The notes under the pieces: generated by a model
Database searches by the model: none
What the model was told of the DNA's origin: nothing
Seen by the model: only the letters and a program-made list of their open reading frames with translations
Part shown: positions 52,530 to 61,129 of the stretch, one piece after another
How positions within the stretch are numbered: position 1 is the first letter of the stretch
How the letters are laid out: each line of letters begins with the position of its first letter
NCBI RefSeq assembly: GCF_042685365.1
Contig: NZ_JBHUMY010000012.1
Span: forward strand, 62,001-126,000
Direction: 5' to 3'
DNA length: 64,000 bases
DNA from: Paenibacillus_AP thailandensis
GTDB lineage: Bacteria; Bacillota; Bacilli; Paenibacillales; Paenibacillaceae
Made by a program: the position numbers and the translations under genes

Positions 52530-52567
52530 GATCGTTCACCTCCGGTTATAGCCCTAATTCGATTGCC

Positions 52568-52930
52568 TTAATCCGTTTGCGTCAACCGGCTTATCGCCGA
52601 CTGAAGCCTTTGCTTCTCATTGTCTTGTATGGAAAGCGCTCCGACCGCGTCCGCAAGCTCGCGGGCGATTAACCCGATCTGCTCGTGCCGGGCCAGAAGC
52701 TTCAGCTTGCTCTCGTATTCCTCCAGCGCGTTCTCGGCCCTCTTGATATGCTCGAACACCGCCTGCCGGCTAATGCCCGATTCCGAGGCGATTTCGCCGA
52801 GAGAGTAATCGTCGAGAAAATAATATTTCAAGAAGGTCCGCTGCTTCTCCGTCAGAAGCGGCTCGTAGAAATCGAACAGCGCATTGATTCTGGTCGTCTT
52901 CGCAAGGGCGTCCGGCTCGTTTGCCGACAT
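52568..52930 (-). CDS. ylxM: YlxM family DNA-binding protein, SRP operon
   Basis: 120 residues from ATG 52930, 9 bases after AGGAGG. A sigma-70 region 4-like helix-turn-helix: LTEKQRTFLKYYFLDDYSLGEIASESGISRQAVFEHIKRAENALEEYESKL (about 27-78). UPF0122; in streptococci YlxM stimulates SRP GTPase activity and is not known as a transcription factor. First gene of the unit with ffh. Confidence 0.94.
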   Translation of the reverse strand: MSANEPDALAKTTRINALFDFYEPLLTEKQRTFLKYYFLDDYSLGEIASESGISRQAVFEHIKRAENALEEYESKLKLLARHEQIGLIARELADAVGALSIQDNEKQRLQSAISRLTQTD

Positions 52931-52993
52931 GATGCGGCCCCTCCTTCCGTCAAGTGTCAAGGGATAACCCTTTACACCAAACCAACGACTCCT

Positions 52994-53023
52994 ATCATAC
53001 AGGATCGCCCATGCCGCTGTCAA
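52994..53023 (-). promoter_or_regulatory. Strong SigA promoter of ylxM-ffh-rpsP-khpA
   Basis: Consensus -35 TTGACA (53023-53018) and -10 TATGAT (52999-52994) separated by 18 bases, lying between ftsY and ylxM. The leader of about 57 bases includes a small hairpin AAGGG-TTAT-CCCTT before the ylxM ribosome site. Confidence 0.75.
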
Positions 53024-53045
53024 GCTTTAAACCTTGTCAGCCTTC

Positions 53046-54059
53046 CTAAATATTTTCCCGGCCTTCTTCGGCTTCGGCGGAAGCTTCCTTCTGGATCAAT
53101 CCGGCGAACAAAGCGTGCACGAACTGATCGGAGTCGAACTCCTGCAGATCGCCCATCTTTTCGCCAAGCCCGACCAGCTTCACCGGCAAGTTCAGCTCGT
53201 TCCTGATCGCGATGACGATGCCGCCTTTCGCGGTGCCGTCCAGCTTCGTCAGCACAAGGCCGGTAACGCCGCTTTTTTCGCCGAACAGCTTCGCCTGGCT
53301 GAGGGCGTTTTGCCCGGTCGTCGCGTCCAGCACAAGCAGCACTTCGTGCGGCGCGTCCGGCAGCTCGCGTTTAATGACGCGGAACATTTTGTTCAGCTCT
53401 TCCATCAGATTCGTCTTGTTTTGCAGACGGCCCGCCGTATCGCACAGAAGCACGTCGACCTTCCGCTGCTTGGCCGCCTGCACCGCGTCGAACATGACCG
53501 CGGCAGGGTCGGAGCCCGCCTGGTGCTTGATCACATCGACGCCTACGCGCTGCCCCCACACCTCGAGCTGCTCGATCGCTCCGGCCCGGAACGTGTCGCC
53601 CGCAGCGAGCAGGACGCTTTTGCCTTCGCTTTTAAACTTGTGGGCCAGCTTGCCGATCGTCGTCGTTTTGCCGACGCCGTTGACGCCGACGAACAGAAAG
53701 ACGGTAATGCCATCCGGCGACATGTTCAGCCCCGGATCGCCGTCGCCCTTGAGCAGCCCGACCAGCTTCTCGGACAGTACGGGCTGCAGTTCGGCGGCGT
53801 CTTCGATTTTGCGCTTTTTCACTTCGGCGCGAAGCTCGTCGATCAGCTCCATGACGGTCGTGACGCCGACGTCGGCGCCGATCAATATTTCCTCCAATTC
53901 CTCGTAGAACTCTTCGTCGATTTTTTTGCGACGGGTAATCAGCTCTTCGACCTTCTCCACGATGGCGTCTCTCGTTTTGCTCAAGCCGTCTTTGAATACG
54001 GTCGTTACCGCTTCCGCTTTCGAAGCGATCGTTTCCTTCAATCTTTTAAAAAAGCTCAT
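53046..54059 (-). CDS. ftsY: Signal recognition particle receptor FtsY
   Basis: 337 residues from ATG 54059 with GGAGG upstream; the 45-codon upstream extension overlaps the smc stop and has no site. Short acidic-basic A region, N domain, and G domain with GVNGVGKTTTIGKLAHKF (about 146-163), DTAGRLQNK and TKLDGTAKGG. It receives ribosome-SRP complexes at the membrane. Follows smc after 82 bases. Confidence 0.97.
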   Translation of the reverse strand: MSFFKRLKETIASKAEAVTTVFKDGLSKTRDAIVEKVEELITRRKKIDEEFYEELEEILIGADVGVTTVMELIDELRAEVKKRKIEDAAELQPVLSEKLVGLLKGDGDPGLNMSPDGITVFLFVGVNGVGKTTTIGKLAHKFKSEGKSVLLAAGDTFRAGAIEQLEVWGQRVGVDVIKHQAGSDPAAVMFDAVQAAKQRKVDVLLCDTAGRLQNKTNLMEELNKMFRVIKRELPDAPHEVLLVLDATTGQNALSQAKLFGEKSGVTGLVLTKLDGTAKGGIVIAIRNELNLPVKLVGLGEKMGDLQEFDSDQFVHALFAGLIQKEASAEAEEGRENI

Positions 54060-54141
54060 CTGCTTTCGTCCTCCATCATCCGATTGGCTGCTGCCGCAGC
54101 TATATAGGCGTATTAGCCAAGCTTTTAAGCTATTAAAGCCT

Positions 54142-57100
54142 TTATGCCGTCTCCTCGCTCTCGCCCGGCTCTTCTTCCAGCCGGACCGATACAAGCTTCG
54201 ATACGCCGCCTTCTTCCATCGTCACGCCGTACAGCACATCGGCCTCTTCCATCGTGCCTTTGCGGTGGGTGACGACGATAAATTGCGTCAGCTCCGAAAA
54301 TTCCCGCAAATACTGCGCAAACCGGGATACGTTCGCTTCGTCGAGCGCCGCTTCCACCTCGTCGAGCACGCAGAACGGAACCGGCTTCACCTGCAAAATC
54401 GCAAACAGCAGGGCGATCGCCGTCAGCGCCCGTTCGCCGCCGGACAGAAGCTGCAGGTTTTGCAGCTTTTTGCCCGGAGGCTGGGCGACGATGTCGATGC
54501 CGGTGTCGAGCAGGTTGTCCGGCTCGACCAATATCAGGTCGGCACGGCCGCCGCCGAACAGCTTCGCAAACACGACGACAAAGTGCGAGCGAATCGCGTC
54601 GAACGTCTGTTTGAACCGCTTCGACATTTCTTCGTCCATCTCCCGGATGACCTGGTACAACGTCGTTTTCGCTTCGACCAGATCGTCCTTCTGGGCGCTC
54701 AAATAATCAAACCGCTCTTTCACCCGTTCGTACTCGTCGATCGCCCCAAGGTTGACTTCGCCCAGCGCCGCGATTTGGCGCTTCAATTCCTTGACGGCGT
54801 TCTGGGCGGCGGCAACGTCCTCCGGCACCGGGTATTCCGCTTTGGCCAGCTCGTAGCTCAGCCCGTATTCTTCGCTTAGCTTGCGGAGCAAATTTTCCAG
54901 CTCGACATCGAGCCGGTTCACGGCGATTTCCGTTTGTCTCATCTGCTCTTCGACGTGGCGAAGCTCGGCGCGCTGCTCCTTCGTTTCGCCTTCCCCTTCT
55001 TCGATGCCGCGCGTAAGCTGCGCTCTTTCCGAACGCTTCAGGTCGGTCTGCTCCGAGCATTGCTGCTTCTGCAAGCGCAAAGCGTTGAGCTGCTCGATCT
55101 GGCGGACCAGCTCCGCGCCGTGCCGCTCGATCTCCGCTTCGTTCTGCTTAAGCATCGCGTGAAAACCGGCCATCTCCTGCTTCGCCCGCTGAATTTCGGT
55201 CCGAATGCGGGAGGCCTGGTCTTCAAAAGACTGCTTCTCCTGATCGGTTTTGGCTACGGCGATTTTCAGATCGGTCAACTGCCCCTGCAGTTCCTCCTTC
55301 GCCGTCTCGTTCGCCTTGCGGCGTTCCTCGGCCAGCGCGATCGCCTCCTGCAGCCTCGCTTCGTCCTGCGTCAGCTGCGCAAGCCGCTCGGCCGCCTCCT
55401 TCGCCGCGGCTGCGAGACTTGCCCGCTCCGCCGCAAACGCCGTCCGGTCCGCATGGTGGAGCTGGCTTTGCTCCTGCAGCAGCTTCGTCTCCGAAGCGAG
55501 CTGCTGCAGCTCGGAGCGGACATGCTGCTCGTCGATGCGGAGCTGCTCCGCGCGCGCCCTGAGCTCCTCGATTTTCTGCGAGCCGATCGACTGCTCCTTG
55601 CGAAGATCGCTCAGCTTATCCTTCAGCTGTGCGAGCGTAACTTGCGCTTCCTTGATCTCCTGATCGAGCGCTTCGATCTGGCGCTGCCGTCCGAGCAGGC
55701 TGGCGCCTTTCTTCTGGAGGCTGCCCCCGGTCATCGAACCGCCCGCGTTCACGACGTCGCCTTCAAGCGTGACGACGCGATACCGGTATTGGCAGCGGGA
55801 AGCGATCCGGTTCGCCTGCTCCAGCGTTTCGGACAGAAGCACGTTGCCGAGCAAATTGCCGACGATCGCGGCGTATTTCGGATCGCAATCGACCAGATCG
55901 GCCGCAACTCCGACAAAACCTTCGACCGCTTCCAGCATGCGCTTGTCCTGCTCGGACAGCTGCCGGCCGCGGATGACGTCAAGCGGCAGGAACGTCGCCC
56001 GGCCGAGCTGCCGCTGCTTCAAATAACCGATGGCGGCGCGGGCCGTTTGCTCGTTCTCCATGACGATATGCTGCAAAGCGCCGCCGAGCACCGTCTCAAC
56101 GGCGGTTTCGATGCGCTGCGGCACGCGGATCAGCTCCGCCACCGCCCCGTGCACGCCGCCCAGCTGGCCGCGCCGCGAAGCTTTGAGCACCTCGCGGACG
56201 CCTTGCATAAAGCCATCGAGCGCGTCCTGCATCTCTTTCATCGTGTCGCGGCGGGATACGGTCGAGTCCAGCTTCTGCTCCCATTTGCGAACGGAAGCGG
56301 ACGTCTCCTCCAGGTAAGCTCCCGTCTGCTTCGTCTTTTCCGCTTCCTTGACGTAGAGGTTACGGACCTTGTCCAGCTCCTCCGCTATGGCGGCCAGCTT
56401 CCCGTCAAGCTCCGCTTTGCGTGCCGTCAACGCCTCCTGCTGCGCCGCCCATTTCGCTTCCTCTTCCGAAAGGCGCTCCAACCGGCGCTGCGACGCTTCG
56501 CCTTGCTGCTCGGCATAACGGATTTCGTTTCGAAGCCTCGACATTTCGCTCATCGTTTCGAGCAGCTCGTTCTTCAGCGACTCCACGGCGTCCATGCCGG
56601 CGCTTCCGGCAACGCCAAGCAGGTTCGCCTCCTCCTCCGAAAGCTTCGCCTTCAGCTCCGCGAGGCGTAGCTCCATCATAGCGGCGCGGCTGCGGATTTC
56701 CGTCTCTTCCTTCGCAAGCTCCTCGATGCGGAGGTCGGTCGCGGCAATCGATTCCGCCAGCTGGCGCTTGTTCTGCTCCAGATTGCGGCCGCGTTCCTTC
56801 AACACTTCGCCGTATCCTTCGCATTTCTCGTAATCCTCGCTTAGCTGCAGCATATCCGCATGCAGACGGTCGAGCTCGTTCTCGAGCTCCCGCAGCGCCA
56901 GCCGGTCCTTCTCGAGCAAGGCATCGTGCTTGCTAACGACGCTCGACAGCTTCAGCTGCTCCTCGTTCAACCGGCTCAGCCGCAGGTTCGCCTCCTCCCA
57001 CGAGCGATGAACGGTTTCGATATTATGTACGTACATCGATATTTCTTGCGACTTTAGCTTCTCCCGCAGCGCTTTGTAATGAAGCGCCTTCTCCGACTGC

Positions 57101-57720
57101 TCCTTAAGCGGGCCGACCTGATCTTCGAGCTCGGTGACCAGATCGTGAATACGAAGCAGGTTCTGCTCGGTATCGTCAAGCTTCTTCTGCGCTTCGCGCT
57201 TGCGGCTTTTGTACTTGACGATCCCCGAAGCCTCTTCAAAAATGCCGCGTCTGTCTTCCGAGCGCGTACTTAATATTTCTTCAATTCGGCCTTGTCCGAT
57301 AATGGAGTAAGCCTCTTTGCCGATGCCGGTATCCATGAACAGCTCCGTAATGTCCTTCAACCGGCAAGGCTGCTTGTTGATCATATATTCGCTTTCGCCG
57401 CTTCGGTGAACGCGGCGCGTTACCGTCACTTCATTATATTCCAGCGGCAGCGACTCGTCCGAATTGTCCAACGTCAGCGACACTTCGCCGTAATTGACCG
57501 CTTTGCGGGCATCGCTTCCGGCGAATATGACGTCCTCCATTTTGCCGCCGCGCAGGCTCTTGGCGCTTTGCTCCCCGAGCACCCAGCGGATGCCGTCCGA
57601 AATATTGCTTTTGCCGCTGCCGTTCGGCCCGACGACGGCCGTTATTCCGTTTACGAATTCCATCTCCGTCCGGTCGGCAAACGATTTGAAACCCGATAAT
57701 TCTATCCGTTTTAGGAACAT
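54142..57720 (-). CDS. smc: Chromosome partition protein SMC
   Basis: 1192 residues, ATG 57720 with GAGGTGA upstream. N-terminal ATPase half with Walker A GPNGSGKSN (Lys37), a coiled-coil arm, the hinge domain (about 510-670; LGGVHGAVAELIRVPQRIETAVETVLGGALQHIVMEN), the return coiled coil, and the C-terminal half with LLSGGERALTAIALLFAIL signature and Walker B VLDEVEAALDEANV. It condenses and segregates chromosomes with ScpA/ScpB. Full length. Confidence 0.98.
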   Translation of the reverse strand: MFLKRIELSGFKSFADRTEMEFVNGITAVVGPNGSGKSNISDGIRWVLGEQSAKSLRGGKMEDVIFAGSDARKAVNYGEVSLTLDNSDESLPLEYNEVTVTRRVHRSGESEYMINKQPCRLKDITELFMDTGIGKEAYSIIGQGRIEEILSTRSEDRRGIFEEASGIVKYKSRKREAQKKLDDTEQNLLRIHDLVTELEDQVGPLKEQSEKALHYKALREKLKSQEISMYVHNIETVHRSWEEANLRLSRLNEEQLKLSSVVSKHDALLEKDRLALRELENELDRLHADMLQLSEDYEKCEGYGEVLKERGRNLEQNKRQLAESIAATDLRIEELAKEETEIRSRAAMMELRLAELKAKLSEEEANLLGVAGSAGMDAVESLKNELLETMSEMSRLRNEIRYAEQQGEASQRRLERLSEEEAKWAAQQEALTARKAELDGKLAAIAEELDKVRNLYVKEAEKTKQTGAYLEETSASVRKWEQKLDSTVSRRDTMKEMQDALDGFMQGVREVLKASRRGQLGGVHGAVAELIRVPQRIETAVETVLGGALQHIVMENEQTARAAIGYLKQRQLGRATFLPLDVIRGRQLSEQDKRMLEAVEGFVGVAADLVDCDPKYAAIVGNLLGNVLLSETLEQANRIASRCQYRYRVVTLEGDVVNAGGSMTGGSLQKKGASLLGRQRQIEALDQEIKEAQVTLAQLKDKLSDLRKEQSIGSQKIEELRARAEQLRIDEQHVRSELQQLASETKLLQEQSQLHHADRTAFAAERASLAAAAKEAAERLAQLTQDEARLQEAIALAEERRKANETAKEELQGQLTDLKIAVAKTDQEKQSFEDQASRIRTEIQRAKQEMAGFHAMLKQNEAEIERHGAELVRQIEQLNALRLQKQQCSEQTDLKRSERAQLTRGIEEGEGETKEQRAELRHVEEQMRQTEIAVNRLDVELENLLRKLSEEYGLSYELAKAEYPVPEDVAAAQNAVKELKRQIAALGEVNLGAIDEYERVKERFDYLSAQKDDLVEAKTTLYQVIREMDEEMSKRFKQTFDAIRSHFVVVFAKLFGGGRADLILVEPDNLLDTGIDIVAQPPGKKLQNLQLLSGGERALTAIALLFAILQVKPVPFCVLDEVEAALDEANVSRFAQYLREFSELTQFIVVTHRKGTMEEADVLYGVTMEEGGVSKLVSVRLEEEPGESEETA

Positions 57721-57746
57721 GATTTTTAACGTTCACCTCACCGCAT

Positions 57747-57755
57747 ATTGTAACA
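57747..57755 (-). promoter_or_regulatory. Extended -10 promoter of smc
   Basis: TGT-TACAAT on the minus strand (57755-57747) just past the rnc terminator and about 27 bases before smc. There is no good -35; the extended TG motif may make up for it. Confidence 0.45.
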
Positions 57756-57776
57756 CAAGTTAAGGGATCCCCGAGC

Positions 57777-57820
57777 AAAAAAACCTCCAAATCCGCCCGC
57801 ATCCGGATTTGGAGGTTTTT
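57777..57820 (-). terminator. Intrinsic terminator between rnc and smc
   Basis: Perfect 15-bp stem AAACCTCCAAATCCG / CGGATTTGGAGGTTT with an 8-base loop and seven T residues on the minus strand; the plus strand also ends in five T residues. It splits rnc from smc-ftsY. Confidence 0.95.
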
Positions 57821-57917
57821 CCTAAGCGTCGCTTGCATAAGGCGGCTTATATTTTCTCAAAACATGAGCTGCCCGCTGAATCGGGAACGGTTCCGTATCA
57901 ATTTCCGCCGGCCGCCG

Positions 57918-58616
57918 TTATTCCTGCGATATCGCGCGCCAAGCCTCGGAAGCGGCGCGCTGCTCCGCTTCTTTTTTGGTCCGGCCGATACCCGTCCCGC
58001 AGCATTTCTCGCCGACGTAAACTTCCACAACAAACTCGCGGTCGTGAGCCGGCCCCCGCTCCTCCGCGATCCGGTACTCGATCGGACCGAGATTGCCATG
58101 CTGGGCCTTCTCCTGCAGCTTCGACTTAAAGTCCTTCAACAGAAGGCCGGTGTCGTTCGAATCGATATGCGGAAACATATGCTCCTGCAGAAAGGCCCGC
58201 GTCCGTTCAATGCCCGCATCCAAATACAAGGCGCCTACAAACGATTCAAACAAATCGGCGAGCAAGGAAGGCCGCTGGCGGCCGCCCAGCTGCTCCTCGC
58301 CCCGTCCGAGCAGGACGTAAGCGCCAAGGTTCAACCGCTCGGCGAATTTGGCCAGCGACGGTTCGCATACGATGGAAGCCCGCATGCGCGTAAGCTCCCC
58401 CTCGGGGCGGGAGGGGTAAGCCGTGAACAGAAACTCGGAAACGAGCAGCTGCAGCACGGCGTCCCCCAGAAATTCCAGCCGTTCGTTATGCTCGATGCCG
58501 CCGCGCTTATGTTCGTTGACATAAGACGTGTGCGTAAACGCCTGCTTCAGCAGCTTCGGCTTGCCAAACCATATATCAAGCCTTTTCTGCAGCTGGACGA
58601 AATCGTCACGCTTCAT
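57918..58616 (-). CDS. rnc: Ribonuclease III
   Basis: 232 residues, ATG 58616 inside the last codons of fabF (11-base overlap). Catalytic signature NERLEFLGDAVLQLLVSEFLF (about 43-63), second acidic site in ADLFESFVGALYLDAG (about 120-135), and a C-terminal double-stranded RNA-binding domain (about 158-230; KSKLQEKAQ, GIGRTKKEAEQRAASEAW). It processes rRNA precursors and double-stranded RNAs. Confidence 0.97.
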   Translation of the reverse strand: MKRDDFVQLQKRLDIWFGKPKLLKQAFTHTSYVNEHKRGGIEHNERLEFLGDAVLQLLVSEFLFTAYPSRPEGELTRMRASIVCEPSLAKFAERLNLGAYVLLGRGEEQLGGRQRPSLLADLFESFVGALYLDAGIERTRAFLQEHMFPHIDSNDTGLLLKDFKSKLQEKAQHGNLGPIEYRIAEERGPAHDREFVVEVYVGEKCCGTGIGRTKKEAEQRAASEAWRAISQE

Positions 58617-59844
58617 AAACTTTCATGGCGATCGTCGCATTGTGTCCGCCGAAGCCAAACGAGTTCGAAAGGGCGACTTTCACATCGGCCTTGCGCGCTT
58701 GGTTCGGCACATAATCGAGATCGCACTCCGGATCTTGGTCTTCCAGGTTAATGGTAGGCGCAATGACTCCGTTCTTCAGCGTAAGACCCAGGATGACCGC
58801 CTCGACGCCTCCCGCCGCTCCAAGCAGGTGGCCCGTCATCGACTTGGTCGAGCTGACCGCAAGCTTGTAGGCATGGTCGCCGAGCGCCATCTTGATCGCT
58901 TTCGTTTCGGAGCGGTCGCCGACCGGCGTCGAAGTGCCGTGAGCGTTAATGTAATCCACTTCTTCCGGCTCGATCCCCGCGTCGCGGATCGCCAGCTTCA
59001 TGCAGCGGGCCGCTCCGTCCGGATCGGGCTCGGTAATGTGGTAAGCGTCGCTGCTCATGCCGTAGCCTATCACTTCGGCATAAATATTCGCGCCGCGTGC
59101 CAGCGCATGCTCAAGCGACTCCAGAATAAGCACGCCCGCGCCTTCGCCCATAACGAATCCGTCGCGGCCGGTATCGAACGGACGGCTTGCCTTCTCCGGC
59201 TCGTCGTTGCGTACGGACATAGCGCGCATCGAAGAGAAGCCGGCAAGGCCCGTAGGACGGATCGTCGCTTCGGCGCCGCCGCAAATCATGGCGTCGGCTT
59301 GTCCGCTTTGGATCAGCTTGTACGACTCGCCGATCGAATGCGTTCCGGTCGCGCAAGCCGATACGACAGCCGTATTCGGGCCTTTCGCGCCGGTAATCAT
59401 CGATACTTGGCCGGAAGCCATGTTCGCGATCATCATCGGGATAAAAAACGGGCTGACCCGCTTCGGACCTTTTTCGATCAGAAGGTTGTGCTGGTCTTCC
59501 CATGTGCCGAGACCGCCGATGCCGGAACCTACGATAACGCCTACGCGCTCCGGATCGACATTGACGCCGACCTCCAGCTTCGAATCGGCAATCGCGGATT
59601 TGCTGGCCGCAACCGCAAATTGCACGAAACGGTCCATTTTGCGTGCTTCTTTTCTGTCGACATAATCTTCCGGATTAAAATTTTTGATTTCGGCGGCGAT
59701 TTTCGTCGGGTATTCCGATACGTCAAACGATTCGATACGGGAAACGCCCGATTTGCCTTCCAGCAAATTCGCCCAAAACTGCTCTATTTCAGAACCGAGG
59801 GACGTCATGACGCCCAACCCGGTAACCACTACTCTGCGCTTCAT
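58606..59844 (-). CDS. fabF: 3-oxoacyl-ACP synthase II (KAS II)
   Basis: 412 residues from ATG 59844 with GAGGTGA upstream; 17 upstream codons lie before that site. Catalytic Cys in SACATGTHSIG (about residue 164) and the two histidines in NAHGTSTPVGD and SMTGHLLGAAGG (about 304 and 341). It elongates acyl-ACP with malonyl-ACP. Between acpP and rnc. Confidence 0.97.
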   Translation of the reverse strand: MKRRVVVTGLGVMTSLGSEIEQFWANLLEGKSGVSRIESFDVSEYPTKIAAEIKNFNPEDYVDRKEARKMDRFVQFAVAASKSAIADSKLEVGVNVDPERVGVIVGSGIGGLGTWEDQHNLLIEKGPKRVSPFFIPMMIANMASGQVSMITGAKGPNTAVVSACATGTHSIGESYKLIQSGQADAMICGGAEATIRPTGLAGFSSMRAMSVRNDEPEKASRPFDTGRDGFVMGEGAGVLILESLEHALARGANIYAEVIGYGMSSDAYHITEPDPDGAARCMKLAIRDAGIEPEEVDYINAHGTSTPVGDRSETKAIKMALGDHAYKLAVSSTKSMTGHLLGAAGGVEAVILGLTLKNGVIAPTINLEDQDPECDLDYVPNQARKADVKVALSNSFGFGGHNATIAMKVYEA

Positions 59845-59957
59845 TGTTTTCACCTCGACGTACAGCAATAGAGCGACCGAACGGCCGCTTTCCAAAAAAA
59901 CGTTATTGCTCGTATATAAATGCTTGTTCAGCCGATTTTTTATTTCAAGATGGAGAG

Positions 59958-59989
59958 AAGTCCCGTCTGTTACAACGGGACTTTTTTTT
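59958..59989 (+). terminator. Hairpin with T-run on the plus strand, after acpP
   Basis: Perfect 9-bp stem AAGTCCCGT / ACGGGACTT, loop CTGTTACA, then eight T residues on the plus strand. All nearby genes are on the minus strand, where the hairpin is followed by CTCTCC rather than T residues. As a terminator it therefore points against the genes. Confidence 0.65.
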
Positions 59990-59996
59990 CGGACAC

Positions 59997-60230
59997 TTAG
60001 TTAAGAGATTGTATGTAATTCACAACTTCTCCCACTGTGGTGATCTTCTCCGCATCTTCATCAGAGATTTCCATATCAAATTCGTCTTCCAGCTCCATGA
60101 CCAGCTCTACGACATCAAGAGAGTCAGCGCCGAGGTCATCTTTAAAGGAAGCTTCCAGCGTGACTTCCGCCTCGTCTACGCCAAGTCGGTCGACGACGAT
60201 ACGTTTTACACGTTCTACTACATCGGACAT
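59997..60230 (-). CDS. acpP: Acyl carrier protein
   Basis: 77 residues from ATG 60230 with GGAGGAGGTGA upstream. The phosphopantetheine attachment site is Ser37 in DDLGADSLDVVELVMELEDEF. Acidic four-helix protein that carries growing acyl chains between the Fab enzymes and PlsX. Own promoter directly upstream. Confidence 0.98.
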   Translation of the reverse strand: MSDVVERVKRIVVDRLGVDEAEVTLEASFKDDLGADSLDVVELVMELEDEFDMEISDEDAEKITTVGEVVNYIQSLN

Positions 60231-60251
60231 CCGGTTCACCTCCTCCATCGT

Positions 60252-60281
60252 ATTATACGAGAATTAAAGACAAAATGCCAT
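60252..60281 (-). promoter_or_regulatory. SigA promoter of acpP
   Basis: A perfect -10 TATAAT (60257-60252) and a -35 ATGGCA (60281-60276) with an 18-base spacer in the fabG-acpP gap. The transcript would begin near 60245, only about 15 bases before the start codon. Confidence 0.65.
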
Positions 60282-60324
60282 ACGTAACCGTTTCAATCGT
60301 AAAACGGCATCCTTTCCAAGGCGG

Positions 60325-61074
60325 CTACATGTACATGCCGCCGTCGACGTGAACGGTTTGTCCGGTCATGTACGACGCGGCGTCCGACGCCAAAAAGCGG
60401 ACCGCATTCGCGACGTCCTTCGCGTCGCCGAACCTCGCCAAAGGAATTTGCGCCGACATGGAGGCTTTAATATCATCGGGCAGCTTGTCCGTCATTTCGG
60501 TTTGGATAAACCCCGGTGCGACGCAGTTGACGGTAATGCCGCGCGACGCCAGTTCCCTCGCGCTCGATTTCGTCAAGCCGATCACGCCGGCTTTGGCCGC
60601 GACGTAGTTGGCTTGCCCCGCGTTTCCGATGGCTCCCACGACGGACGAAATGTTGATGATGCGGCCGGAACGCTGCTTCATCATCGGGCGCGTTACCGCT
60701 TTGATCCCGTTGAATACGCCTTTTAAATTCGTTTCGATGACCTCGTCGAACTCTTCCTCTTTCATGCGCATAATTAAATTATCTCTTGTAATCCCCGCGT
60801 TATTCACAAGGATGTCGATCGCGCCGAATTGTTCGATCACTTCTTTGACCATCGATTCGAATTCGTCCGCCTTGCCTACGTTCGCTTTGATGACCAAAGC
60901 GCGCCGGCCCAGCGCTTCAACCGCTTTCGCGGTTTCGACCGCCGCCGCTTCGCTGCCCGAATAATTGATGGCAACGTCCGCGCCCGCTTCCGCCAGCCCG
61001 ATCGCAATGGAGCGGCCGATGCCGCGGGAGGCTCCGGTTACAAGCGCTTTTTTGCCTTCCAGATTGGCAAACAT
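60325..61074 (-). CDS. fabG: 3-oxoacyl-ACP reductase
   Basis: 249 residues from ATG 61074 with GGGGGAG upstream. Short-chain dehydrogenase: cofactor motif ALVTGASRGIGRSIA (about 10-24), NNAG in DILVNNAGITRDNL, catalytic Ser in INISSVVG, Tyr and Lys in NYVAAKAGVIGLTKS. NADPH-dependent reduction step of fatty acid elongation. Follows fabD by 55 bases. Confidence 0.97.
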   Translation of the reverse strand: MFANLEGKKALVTGASRGIGRSIAIGLAEAGADVAINYSGSEAAAVETAKAVEALGRRALVIKANVGKADEFESMVKEVIEQFGAIDILVNNAGITRDNLIMRMKEEEFDEVIETNLKGVFNGIKAVTRPMMKQRSGRIINISSVVGAIGNAGQANYVAAKAGVIGLTKSSARELASRGITVNCVAPGFIQTEMTDKLPDDIKASMSAQIPLARFGDAKDVANAVRFLASDAASYMTGQTVHVDGGMYM

Positions 61075-61129
61075 CGTGCTTTCTCCCCCTGTCATGACAT
61101 ATTTTCCTGCCCGGATCCAAGAGGTCCTA

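Noticed and set aside
50724..52571. 615-residue plus-strand open frame across rpsP, ffh and khpA
   Set aside because: It is antisense to three certain genes, and its His/Leu/Arg-rich composition is that of a shadow frame in GC-rich coding DNA. No ribosome site.
54934..56670. 578-residue plus-strand open frame inside smc
   Set aside because: Fully antisense to smc, with Leu/Arg/Phe-rich shadow composition and no domain pattern.
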